Source: Jaminaea rosea (Eukaryota > Basidiomycota > Exobasidiomycetes > Microstromatales). Taken from it: a stretch of 64,000 bases of DNA. Positions 1 through 9,984 of this stretch are shown in pieces (position 1 is the first letter of the stretch; every line of letters begins with the position of its first letter). The stretch covers positions 620,001 to 684,000 of the forward strand of contig NW_020289977.1 of NCBI RefSeq assembly GCF_003144245.1, in the 5' to 3' direction. The translations under genes and the position numbers were made by a program. Below the pieces are notes generated by a model. That model saw nothing but the letters and a program-made list of their open reading frames with translations. It made no database searches and had not been told where the DNA came from.

Positions 1-1
1 G

Positions 2-1294
2 TTCTTGGAAGCGGAGAAGAGACGCAGGGAGGTCGTGGGCGAGGAGGAAGAAGAGGAGGACGAGGATATGGACGTGGTGGACTTAAGAGCACCGCGCTAC
101 GATCGTCCACGCTACGATGATGACAGCTCGAGCGACGGTGACGGTTCAGAGTACTCAGATGATAGTGACGAGGAGGACGATGAGGACGAGTACGACACCA
201 ATGCCTCGTCACGCGACCCAACTCCACTGGACAAGCAGCAGCAACGTCGACGCCCCGCAGCAACGAGCGTCAACGGCGCGAGTAGAACAGGCAGCAATGG
301 TCCAGCAACGCCGACGCGCAAGCTCGCACGGGCCGATCCTTACCATTCATCTGGTGACGAGATGGACGTCCTCCACGGCGTCAAGCCAGGCAGCACGCAA
401 GAGTTGGACAGCTTCCGGCGGGATATGGAGGCGAAGAAGGCCAACATTGAGCGCCTGCTGCAGGTTCGCGAGAGCAGCAAGGAAGACGGCAGTGCTCCGC
501 AGAAGGGCATCATGGTGCACGACACGAGCTTGAGCGGCAACGAGAACCGTAGCGCCAGCATCTATCTCGACGCATCGGAAAGCAACGCTGCGGAGCCCCT
601 GTGTGGCCTTGGCAATTCGCTGCCCTACTCGAATGTCCCTGGATTGGCACAGCTACTTGGCTTGCCCGATCCCGTGGAGACGGCCGACGACGATCAGCGA
701 GAGGAAATGGCTGTTCAGGCTGCGGTGATGGACGAAGAAGGTCTGGACACGCCGAGCAAGAGAAGGAACAAACAGGGCACTGCTTCGGAGAGGCCTCCAC
801 GTCACTCGACTCCACCGCCACCTGGTCTCCAGCAGACGTACCCGCCTGCGGCGATTCACCAAGCTGACCACTACCGGCAGCTGCCTTGGCAGGCATCGAT
901 GTCCCGTCAAGAGCTTGAACCCCCCTCGTCTGCAATGGGTTTCTCTGCTACCTATCCGTTGCAACATCAAGCGCATCAGCAAGAACCACAGCCGCCCGCA
1001 AACGGCTACCATGACCACTTCGCCCCTCCCCCACCGCCCCCAGCTCCCGTCTTTTCCGCCGGGACAGACTCGTCATCTCAGCACAATTTATACCAAGGCA
1101 CCCCGTCCTCACCAATTGCACCGATGGCAGCCATGGGCAAGAGCGCATCGCCTGAAGTCGGCCACGGAGCGAAGATGCAGCACCAGCAGCCGGGAGCATC
1201 GATTGCTGGGAGGGCGATGATTGTCAATGGACAGTTGAGCTGGGGCCAAGAGCTCGAACCGCCGCCGCCCCCGCCGCCCCCGCCGAGGTGGTAG
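2..1294 (+). CDS. C-terminal part of an unidentified acidic, proline-rich protein (5' partial)
   Basis: The reading frame is open from the left window edge to a TAG at 1292-1294, so at least 430 codons are present and the true start lies outside the window. The product starts with a Glu/Asp-rich stretch (about residues 10-65), followed by Ser/Gln/Arg-rich low complexity. A more regular segment with a likely helix (around TQELDSFRRDMEAKKANIE) follows near residue 130. The C-terminal half is rich in Pro, Gln and His and ends in a run of prolines ([14 protein letters not shown]). I recognise no catalytic motif or named domain. The composition suggests an intrinsically disordered nuclear or scaffold protein, but that is only inference. 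The next gene (VPS20) converges on it from the other strand. Confidence 0.75.
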   Translation, partial: FLEAEKRRREVVGEEEEEEDEDMDVVDLRAPRYDRPRYDDDSSSDGDGSEYSDDSDEEDDEDEYDTNASSRDPTPLDKQQQRRRPAATSVNGASRTGSNGPATPTRKLARADPYHSSGDEMDVLHGVKPGSTQELDSFRRDMEAKKANIERLLQVRESSKEDGSAPQKGIMVHDTSLSGNENRSASIYLDASESNAAEPLCGLGNSLPYSNVPGLAQLLGLPDPVETADDDQREEMAVQAAVMDEEGLDTPSKRRNKQGTASERPPRHSTPPPPGLQQTYPPAAIHQADHYRQLPWQASMSRQELEPPSSAMGFSATYPLQHQAHQQEPQPPANGYHDHFAPPPPPPAPVFSAGTDSSSQHNLYQGTPSSPIAPMAAMGKSASPEVGHGAKMQHQQPGASIAGRAMIVNGQLSWGQELEPPPPPPPPPRW

Positions 1295-1460
1295 AACTGC
1301 GCAGAAAAAGCAACATCGCCGTCGTCCTATCAAATAGCTCGTCGTGTCTTCTCCTGTCGGTGCTCGCCAAGACAATCCAGCGCACACGATCTTTGTCCTG
1401 TCGTCACTGCATGCGTTGACTCATTAGTATCATGATGCCCTTCCACGCCCCTCGCCGTCA

Positions 1461-2191
1461 TTACGCAAGGACAGCCTGCCTTTCTTCTGCCTTCTGCGGC
1501 TCCCTTGACTCCTCTGTTCTTGTCTCTCCCTCCCGTACAGACGCGACGGGCTCCGTAGTGGGCGCATCTGGCAGCTTGACTTGCTGTGGCTCCTCCTGCA
1601 CCGTCTCCCCCCTCTCCATCCTAACCTCGGCTTCCAATCTCTCCATCTCTCCCTTCACCTCCTCTTCCTCCTCTACAGTCATTCGACTGGCAAGGGCCTC
1701 ATCCACTTCTCGCTGATACGCCACGCCAGCAGCAGTCTCGTCCATCAATCTCTCCACGGCCTCAGGGTTGAGCTCCTTGTGCAGCTCTTTGAGCACCTCG
1801 TTTCCGCGGGAGAGACCGGCGTATACGCTTGCTTGGATCTGGGTGAATTCGATATTGGAGACGAGGTCCTCTAATGTTCGCAGCTGAGAGTCGGTCTTGG
1901 TTAGGATGGATCGTTGGTATTTGCCTCGACGCAGGGCAGAGAGGGCACGAGCTTTATCGCCTCGAGCTAGCAGTTGGCGAGCTGCGGACCGTTCTTTGTC
2001 CTCGAGGAGAAGGAGCTGCGCGTGTATATAAGTGGGTGAGTGAGCAGCAGCGGTAGCAATCTTTCCAGTTGAGAGCGAGCTCTGCGCACCTTCTTCTGGT
2101 ACTGGCGAATGCGATCTCTCTGAAGCTTGAGGTCCAATACGGCCCGGTCGTGCGAGGTGACTTTGGGTGGCTTGGAGCCTGAGGCACCCAT
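1461..2191 (-). CDS. VPS20: ESCRT-III subunit Vps20 / CHMP6
   Basis: Two exons, 2191-2090 and 2015-1461, joined over a 74-nt intron (GTGCGC...CGCAG), give 218 residues, close to the usual ~220 of the family. Vps20 links ESCRT-II to ESCRT-III and nucleates Snf7 filaments on endosomes during multivesicular body formation. The N-terminus MGASGSKPP fits N-myristoylation at Gly2, a known feature of this subunit. It runs into the basic helix LDLKLQRDRIRQYQKK, then a conserved Snf7-fold core (LRRGKYQ; LEDLVSNIEFTQIQ; NEVLKELHKEL). The acidic C-terminus contains VKLPDAP, which resembles the MIM2 motif that binds the Vps4 MIT domain. The exon junction keeps spacing with human CHMP6 as I remember it, which supports the intron. 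RPT5 lies upstream on the same strand, 314 bp away. Confidence 0.93.
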
Positions 2192-2505
2192 TGTGGCGAA
2201 GTCAAGATGATGATGAGACAGATGAGAAGAGTAGTCGAGGAGAGGGTGTCAGGGCGATCGCGGAGCGCAATGCCCCTTTGTGGGCAAGAGCGCTTGGAAT
2301 TGATGGGATGGCGAAGGTGCAAAGGATGGAGAGCAACACAGCAGCCGTCCGCATCGGACTGGCACGACGTGTGGCGCACGGACGGCGGGCGGGCGGAGAC
2401 GAGCAGCCAGTCTCAGTCACGACATCACATGGCCAAGCCACGCTCATGCTGGATCTGCTCTGATCATGGTGTATTGCATTGCCACCTCTCCCTCTGCTCT
2501 TCCCT

Positions 2506-4069
2506 CTACGCAACATAGAACAATGGGTTAGCCTTCTTGGCCTGCACCTCCAGAATGCCCCCCATGTAATGCTCATGATCAAGGACCGTCGCTCCTTCCC
2601 TCAATGCAATCATTCCCGCCTCAACACAGACTGCCTTCAGCTGCGCACCATTCATCTCATCTGTACTGGCAGCGAGCTCGTCAAAGTTGACGTTGCTGCC
2701 TACCGCCATCTTGCGCGAATGGATCTCCATAATTCGAGCACGCGCGCTTTCCCCAGGCAGAGGGAACTCGATCTTGCGGTCGAGACGACCTGATCGGAGA
2801 AGGGCAGGGTCGAGGATGTCGATTCGGTTGGTCGCGGCGATGACCTGCCGAGACGAGGAGAGAGAAAGGGGAGTCAGTCACAGTGGCGGCAAGGGTGCAA
2901 GGAGGCCAAGGCATGCTCACCTTGATTCGCGAGTCGGACGAGAAGCCGTCCAGCTGGTTGAGGAGCTCCAACATGGTCCTTTGCACTTCACGATCTCCCG
3001 ATTTGTCCGAGTCGAAACGCTTAGTACCAATGGCGTCAATCTCATCGATGAAGATGATAGCGGGAGCCTGCACAGCGCGGGATAGAGAGACGCGTTTGTC
3101 AGCTACTGTGCAACCTTCTGTCTGTCTCGCCTTACACAGACTTACCTTCTCTTTCGCCAGCTCAAATGCATCCCTGACAAGCTTTGCTCCATCACCAATG
3201 AACATCTGCACAAGGGATGGTCCTGCCAACTTCAAGTAACACGCCTTGGTCTGAGCCGCGCATGCTCTAGCCAGCAAAGTCTTTCCCGTACCCGGCGGAC
3301 CATACATCAATGCTCCCTTAGGCGGCTTGATGCCCAAGTTTTTGAATCGATCCTCCTGCTGCATAGGCAGCACAATTGCCTCTACAAGCTCCTCGACCTG
3401 CTTGTCCAGCCCACCAATATCGCTGTAGGTCTCCGTCGGTCTCTCGTCGACCTCCATGGCCTTGACGCGGGAGTCGTACTCTGCGGGGAGCTTGTCGAGT
3501 ACCAGATATGAATCCTTGTTGACGCCGATAAGGTCGGCGGGCCGCAAAGAGTGAGGGTCGACGAGCCCGATGATGGGGAGGAAGATGGTTTGGCGTGTAG
3601 ATGTCTTGATGACTGCGCAGCGTGGCTCCTTCTTCCCTGCCTTTCCCCCGACTGTACCACTGCTGCCAGCCGCATCAGTCGGTTTTGCCAGCGAAATACT
3701 GAGCGCTGCCCCACTCTCTGGCGCATCCTCGTCGACGTCGGGGTCAATGTCGAGGATCTCTACCACGTTGCCGACGAGGAAGGGCAGAATCTTGTTCTGT
3801 CTGATCTTCTCTGCGTTCTCTTTGACCTTTTCCCTCATAGTTGCCTGCTCGTGGCTGAGCCGCATGTTCTCAGACTTCATGATCTTGACATCGTTGTCGA
3901 GGAGTCGTGTACGGGTGAGGATCTCGTCTGTGGGGGCGTTGAGAACATCGTCTGGAATCTGAGGCGAAGCGGGGCGTTCTGGCTGAGCAGGTGCGGCAGC
4001 GCCATCTGCTGGTGGTGGTGGTGCACCCGCGCCTGGAGCGGCGGATGATGATGGATCTGCGGAGGACAT
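2506..4069 (-). CDS. RPT5: 26S proteasome regulatory ATPase subunit Rpt5 (PSMC3)
   Basis: Three exons, 4069-3146, 3067-2921 and 2844-2506, give 469 residues. The introns are 78 nt (3068-3145) and 76 nt (2845-2920). Rpt5 is one of six AAA ATPases in the base of the 19S particle that unfold substrates and open the 20S gate. Visible in order are a disordered Ala/Pro N-terminus, a coiled-coil segment, an OB domain, Walker A GPPGTGKT, Walker B IIFIDEID, the arginine-finger region ([16 protein letters not shown]) and the AAA lid. The start ATG at 4069 precedes [11 protein letters not shown] and is the last Met before the conserved part. The first intron has no in-frame stop and a length divisible by three. 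The last residues read NPLFYVA, one residue longer after the Tyr than the usual hydrophobic-Tyr-X end. It is divergent from the M50B-like gene, with 319 bp between start codons. Confidence 0.96.
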
Positions 4070-4388
4070 GAGGACGAGGGTACAACACGCAGAGTGTGAT
4101 GATGGTGCGAAGGTGCGAATGTATGCCAGGCGGACAGACGACGGAGATGACGACGCTCTCGAGCCGCGTGGACTTGAGTGGAGCCAGTCGACGTTGCCGT
4201 GGCCACGCGAGCGAAACAGGCACACGAGCGGACTGGCCGTCGAATGCACTGCCCCTGCCGACTAGGAGGCCGTCGAGGAGCCAACCAACACACCTTAATT
4301 CAGTCAAGCGACATTCGACATCCAACGTCTCGCCTCACATTCACCTACCATCAGCACGCTCGCTCCTTCACCAGATACCATACCGACC
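4070..4388. promoter_or_regulatory. Divergent intergenic region RPT5 / M50B-like gene
   Basis: These 319 bp separate two divergent start codons and must contain both 5' leaders and a shared or back-to-back promoter. I looked for the yeast Rpn4 box (GGTGGCAAA) on both strands and did not see it. The right half is pyrimidine- and ACC-rich, as is usual for a leader. No other element was recognised. Confidence 0.5.
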
Positions 4389-5437
4389 ATGCCCTCCTTG
4401 TGGCCCTTACCCTTTCTGGGCCGTAGCGTAGAATCAGGCTACGACCCTGTCCTCGCAGCAGAATTCGATGGTCCCTCGTCCTCCCCATCATCTTACCTTC
4501 ATACCCTCACCCGTCGAGCAAGTCGTATAGATCCAACAGCAGACCAACGAACTATCATCATCGTCGCCTGCGTATATGCCGTCGTAATTGCAATCCTCTG
4601 GCATTTCCCTATCCTCAAATACTCGCTCTACGGCTTCAAGCTCCTCACCGTTGGCATGCACGAATTCTCCCATGCCTTTGTGGGCTTGATTACGGGTGCA
4701 AAAATTGAGTCGATCAAGCTCGAGCCAAATGAGGGAGGAGCTACAAGGATGAGAGGAGGGGTGGCATGGTTGACTTTACCTGCTGGGTATTTGGGCTCAA
4801 GCTTCCTGGGCGCAGCGATGATTGCTTGTAGCTTCGATATCAGGGCGAGCAAGGTCATGAGCATTGTGCTGGGCGTCATCTTTCTAATGACCGCTTTCTG
4901 GGCGAGGAGAGATTGGCTGTGAGTGATCGATTCTCGTTCAGATAGAACCGCCCAAGGCTGACATATCCCTGTCACACCGCACAGCACGCTGCTCGTCCTC
5001 TTCATCACAGCGGGCATCCTCGTTGCCTTCTGGTTCATAGCGCACGGTGTCGCTCTCCAATTCTTTGTCCTCTTCGTAGGCGTCATGAGCTGTCTCTACT
5101 CGTAAGTGGCGCACGGTAATGCCCGAGAAGACCGTGTGGAGCTGACTCTCCGGACTTCTCTTCCCACTCGACTCCCACTAGCGTATGGGATGTAGCCGAA
5201 GATCTGGTATTCCGCAAAGTCGAGGAGTCAGACGCATCAGCCTTCTCTCGTCTCGTGGGCGGCCCACCACAACTCTGGGGCGTATTTTGGCTCTTCATCT
5301 CCGTCGTCTTCTTTGCGGCGGGGCTCGTCATTGGCATCGTCGCTTTCAAGGAACCGCTGAAGCAGCAGCAGAGCGAGGACTTCCTGAATACGAGGAGAGG
5401 GCTCAGGGACGATTTTGTCGTGCTCAGGCCGCGTTGA
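4389..5437 (+). CDS. Peptidase M50B-like multipass membrane protein
   Basis: Three exons, 4389-4918, 4985-5101 and 5182-5437 (introns 66 and 80 nt), give 300 residues. After a soluble N-terminus of about 50 residues, a first membrane helix (IIIVACVYAVVIAILW) is followed by the zinc-binding-like motif HEFSH within GMHEFSHAFVGLITGA. Several further hydrophobic segments follow (LGSSFLGAAMIACSF; VMSIVLGVIFLMTAF; TLLVLFITAGILVAFW; a long FFVLFVGVMS segment; LFISVVFFAAGLVIGIVAF). This layout matches the fungal M50B-like family, related to site-2 proteases. The second metal-ligand motif typical of active S2P (N/LxxPxxxxDG) is not obvious, so proteolytic activity is uncertain. A role in membrane-protein processing is inference. 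The gene converges with bL27m, 114 bp away. Confidence 0.85.
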
Positions 5438-5551
5438 ATGTGCGCCGGGAATTTTTGTAGATAGGCAGCGTGCGAGATTGATCATGGACAATATAATCCA
5501 GGCTGAAGTGCTGACGAATCGATGGCATTGAGCTGCAGAGCAATCGCCTGC

Positions 5552-6463
5552 TCACGCTCGCGGCGCTGCTTCACCGACACTCGCGGCCTCCGGCGCGACG
5601 AATGTATGCTCATCCTCCTCAGCCTCGTGCGCATCGCGTGAGTCAACCACAATATCATCCTCCATCCGATCCATAGTCCTCATCTCAACCTCCTCTTCCG
5701 CAGCCCTCATCTCCCTCTCGTACGCATTCATGTCCACCTTCCTGTCCGCCTCGGGCAGCCTCCTCTCATTGACTTCTCCCCACGCTCGGGGCAGGACACC
5801 TTCCTTCTCGAAGACGATGCCCATATACCTTCTGCCCTGCTTGCGACGAGGGGAGGAAGGGTGTGCGCGACGTTCCAGCTCTTGTGGCATTGCTCGGCTG
5901 CGGGAGAGGGGGCTGATTGGTTGGCCTATGCCAGGAATGAGAGGCATCGTCGGGTGAGAGGAAGGCGTCGACGCGGAAAGGGTTGAATCGGCGGGCAAGG
6001 GGGAGGGTTGGTAGAAGCGGACGTAACCTGCTTGAAGGGCGTAAAGAGTGTGGTCACGGCCTATGCCGACGTTCTGACCTGGGTGCCAGGAGGTGCCGCG
6101 TTGTCGCAGGAGGATCTCGCCTGCTTGAACGTATTGACCTGCGCAGCAACGATGATCCCGAGGACGGAGGATCGAGTCAGCGGAAGAGGAGACGCGGACC
6201 AGCTGCTGATGCTTCAGCTACTCACCACCATATCTCTTGACGCCCAGCCTCTTTCCCGCACTGTTCCTGCCATTCTTTGTGGTGCCTCCGGCTCTCTTGG
6301 TCGAATTGCGCACCTGGATCGAGCCGCCGAAGCTGAACGAGGGAAGCGCCGTCGACGATTCCGACGAAGGGCCAGCCAAAGCCGAGCTGGACGCCACTGC
6401 GGGCGTAAAGAGCTGCTTGGCCAGCGAAGAGGTTGATGACGAGGCTCGCGACAGCCAGGACAT
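5552..6463 (-). CDS. Mitochondrial large ribosomal subunit protein bL27m
   Basis: Two exons, 6463-6226 and 6138-5552 (intron 87 nt, GTGAGT...GCGCAG), give 274 residues. bL27 sits near the peptidyl-transferase centre of the mitochondrial ribosome. The N-terminus [19 protein letters not shown] is an Arg/Ser-rich, acid-free presequence. The bL27 core is clear: [27 protein letters not shown], continuing across the splice into [20 protein letters not shown] and then [22 protein letters not shown] fungal-type C-terminal extension of about 150 charged residues follows, ending in an acidic tail ([13 protein letters not shown]), as in the yeast protein Mrp7/MRPL27. The splice falls within the conserved KRYGG-Q motif, which fixes the junction. 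Confidence 0.95.
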
Positions 6464-7457
6464 GTTGATGTGGGGCGTGGTGGTTATGGCAAGAAGATGT
6501 AAGTGAGCACCTCTGATGCGTCGCCTCTCGGCAGCCCAAGGGACTCTCTCCATCGAGGCCCGGCTCCGCGCGCTCTCTTGGCCGCCTGTCCGCTCACCGC
6601 GAGATTTTTGAGCCAACGAGCAGCCGCGTCTCCTTCTTCCTTTCTCACCACGACAGTCGAAAGATGGAGATCAGGGGGCAACTCCTACTCCATCATCCTC
6701 CGCCTGAACGGGCTCGTGAAGCTCGGTGCTCTAACGGGCTTGCCGAGTGTCTGAGCGAGAGGCCCATCTCCTACTGAGGAGGGGCTTAACCCTGGCGGCG
6801 ACTTGTTCGATTAAACCCCCTTTTGTCTCCTCCTCCCACGCGAGCTAGACTTGACTTGCTGGCTCATTCTCTTCCTCTCCTATACCAAAGGCTTCTTTTT
6901 CAGGCTCGAGGTGCTCGTCCTTCGCCAGGGTAGCGTCGTCGATCGCAGGGTCACACCTGATTGATCCGACGTTGCTTCGGTGGGGGGTCAAGCGGGCGCT
7001 TCATTATGGGTCGGATGGGTTGCTTGGGAGTTGCAAGGGGGTGTAGTCGGTGGGTCTCGTCTTCGTGTGGCGAGGAGGGATGGTCGGGGGCCCTGATTTC
7101 ATTGCATAGGGGGTCAGTCACTACGTGACCATTCCTCGGCTTGTAACAACCCAGGGCCCGACATTTGTGCGCAAGCGAGCAATTTCATTCAAAAGATCAT
7201 GATCATCATTCGTCTAGCAGGCATTGAACACGAGTGAAAAGAAAACGCTGCTTTCACAGCTGGTGGTCCCGATCAGTCGCCATGTACATGAGCAGATGAA
7301 TGAAGAGGCATTGACTCTGGAGCGAGATGCGTACGACCCATGTGCGATTGGAGGCTACAGATGCTGCGGGTCTCCCTTTCTCACCACTCGAGTCCATTCT
7401 CATTCGCCTTCAAAGCTCTATCCTGCCGTTGCCATTTTCACCGCCTTTCTCGCCGCT
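6464..7457. other. Intergenic region with no recognised gene
   Basis: This is about 1 kb between the 5' end of bL27m and the 3' end of the eIF2A gene; both lie on the minus strand. It should hold the bL27m promoter on its left side and the eIF2A 3' UTR on its right. A TTCGATT near 6806 resembles a tRNA B box, but the flanking bases do not pair. Small reading frames here lack an ATG or have unconvincing composition. I see no repeat or RNA gene. Confidence 0.5.
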
Positions 7458-9577
7458 CTAGCTCAGATCAGCCAGCTCCTTCCTCAACTCTGCCTCATTC
7501 GCAATCTTGAGCACCTGCGTCTGCTCCAGCTTCTCTCCGGCATTCCTCCTCGCCTTCAGCTCCTCGATCGCCTTGAGCTTCTTGGTCAGATTGCGCAACC
7601 TCTTGTCGAGCGCACCAGCCTCTGCGCTACCACCTACTTCGGCTGCGCCTGATGCTACGGGTGCAGACGGCTGCTCGGATTGAATTGCAGATGCTGGAGC
7701 GGCTTGGTCGTTTGGCGTTGGGGTCGAAGTACCACTGCGCTTCGCCGCCTGCGCTGCCCCCTTCTTGCCACCCTTGGGCCCCGTAGGCGTTCCCGGAGCA
7801 GGCGTACCCGGCTGGCTGTTGCCCCTCGAAGACGAAGAGGATGCCCCAGGCACCTGTCTTCTTCCTCCCGCACCACGCGCTGCGGCCGAGTGCCCGTTGG
7901 AGCCAGGTACGGTTCGTGCGGGGCTGCTACTGCTGCTCATCATGATCTTCCCGTCTTCATCGCGCTTGTAGGCGTCGCTCGCTGCGGCGCCCCTCGCTCC
8001 GGGCGGGCGATACGCGCCTGTTGGCCTCTGCGGCTTGGCTGCGACCTTGTCCAGCCATTCCTTGGCCGTGGGGCTCGGTGCAGGCGGAGAAGGCAGGGCA
8101 TCGGGGAAAGCGGGAGGTTCCCTTGCTCCAGCGTCGGTAGCCATCTTGAAACCTGGCCTCCAGCCGGCCTGATAGAGCTCGTCGATCATGTCTACGTGGA
8201 TGAGATTCCCCGTGCAATGCCAGATCTTGACTCCGTTCTCTACTCTTAGCCTCGGACTCAATGTAGCGCAGAGCAGATACTCGCCGCAAGGACTCCACTC
8301 CAGCACGCTGGAGTTGCTCGCGTCAAAAGTGAAAAGCTTCCCTTTGCTCAGCTGCTGACGGTCCCACACGTCGACACTCCCGCTCAGATTGCCGAAGCCT
8401 GCCAAGCAGAAGAGACGTCCCTGCGGGTTGAATGCGACTGTGTTGCGGGCAGCCGTGCCGAGCTCTGCGATGACGTTGACACGGAAGCTGAACAAGGTAG
8501 CCTTGGCGGGCATATAACCGTAGATGACGATGAACTCGCGGCCGTTGGTCGACCATTCGAAGTCATGAATGGGTCCCTCCTTGTCCAGCGAGACACGACA
8601 GTCGAAGTCGCCGCGAGCAGACATCATGTAGAGGTTCGTCTCGCCATAGTAAGACTTGTTTGTGCGGTCCACGTCGGTCGAAGTCATGAAAAGGAGAGAT
8701 GTGCCAGCGCGGTTCCACTTCATCTGGATCTTGTCTGCCTTGAAGAAGGTCTTTTGCGAGATGGGCGCCGGCGGCTCTGGCGGGCTGGGGATGAGAGAAG
8801 CCAGGGGGTAGACTCGCACTGATGCTGGTGCTCCCTTCTTCTCCCCGCAAAAGACGGCCACAACAGGCTTGCTTCCCGCTCCCAGCTCGTAGCTCGTCAT
8901 GCCCTCGAGCCTCAGACGTCCAACGACGCCCTTGTCCTTAATTGCGTCTGGCTCAAAGATCTGCAGCTCCGTGGATACTTGGCGAACGAGATGCGTCTCC
9001 TCCTCGTTGATCTGCGGATGGCAGCCCTCCTGCGACTTGCGCTCCCAAGCGCCAACCTCTGCACCATCGCTCGTTCTCCAGAGCTTGAGGTTGGCCACAT
9101 TGTTGCCTTCTGCGTCCTTGAAGGGACGCTGCCAGGTCGAGACGTATCCGCCGCGAGGGGAAAAGGCAATATCTACGACACGGGGGACCTCAATGGTATG
9201 CGCGCGTACGGATGAGGTGGGGTCTGCGGTCGAGAGGAGGAGAAAGCTGTGCGAGAAGGAGGACCAAGAGTGGAACGTGAATGGCTGCCCTTGCATCGGT
9301 CTAGCTCTGCTACGCTCACTACTCACTGCTTCTCCATTGCCATGGCACACCACCTACCATCCGGGCTATACTTGAAGACACGCGTAGGGTTGGAGCTGTC
9401 TGCCTCTTCTCGATCAAAGCCGGATACGGGAGCAAAGGACGGTGGACCCGTCATAAGGCCAATGGACTTTTGTGAGCGGTCTGCGAAGAGTGGTGTGCAA
9501 AGGGCCAAATCAGCATCGCTCTAGCAAAACAGCTACCTATATATCTACGCACAAGCCCATTGTGAAGTAGAAGCCAT
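7458..9577 (-). CDS. Eukaryotic translation initiation factor 2A (eIF2A)
   Basis: Three exons, 9577-9553, 9480-9327 and 9246-7458 (introns 72 and 80 nt), give 655 residues. eIF2A is a WD-repeat protein able to deliver initiator tRNA in alternative initiation. The tiny first exon encodes MASTSQWA and splices to YRSQKSIGLMTGPPSFAPVSGF, the usual N-terminus of the beta-propeller. Later blades are recognisable by RVVDIAFSPRGGYVSTWQRP, PIHDFEWSTNGREFIVIYG, NTVAFNPQGRLFCLAGFGNL and SSVLEWSPCGEYLLCATLSPRLRVENGVKIW. The C-terminal third is Ala/Pro/Gly-rich and ends in a charged helix (LRNLTKKLKAIEELKARRNAG), where factor and mRNA binding has been mapped in relatives. Splice sites were chosen because they restore the propeller in frame. 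Confidence 0.94.
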
Positions 9578-9984
9578 GACGATGCTAGGACTCGCAACGA
9601 TGAGAAATGATGACGATGTGGTGGAGCAAACAAGACGAGAACACCAAACGAGACCTTCTGGCCGTGGAGTCGGACGCTTCATCGCCCAGCCCGCCCTCTG
9701 GCACTCGACTCTCTCTCTCCCTCTGGCCGCCCTCGGCGTGCGCGCGACTCAGACCAAAGTCGAGATGAGACGACAAGGGCTCGGAGACTTGAATTGGATT
9801 GCCAGGCGGGCACAGACCCTCACTCTGTCAACGCAACACGGCCGCCCCGCACCACACACGTACACGCACACCAAGAGTGGAAGGTCGTCAGGACTTCTTT
9901 TCTCATCATCCTCGAGCCCACCTGCCTCACGTATCCTCTTGACTGGCTGGCCAGCAAAAGTCTCTCTCAGCGCCGCCAACCACA
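9578..9984. promoter_or_regulatory. Divergent intergenic region eIF2A / L-type lectin
   Basis: These 407 bp lie between two divergent start codons. A pyrimidine-rich tract (CTCTCTCTCCCTCTGG, about 9710-9725) and an ACACACGTACACGCACACC stretch near 9852 are the only low-complexity features seen. It should carry both promoters; no specific binding site was recognised. Confidence 0.45.

Noticed and set aside
6800-6830. Possible tRNA B box (TTGTTCGATTAAA)
   Set aside because: The T-stem does not pair and no matching A box or acceptor stem lies at the right distance.
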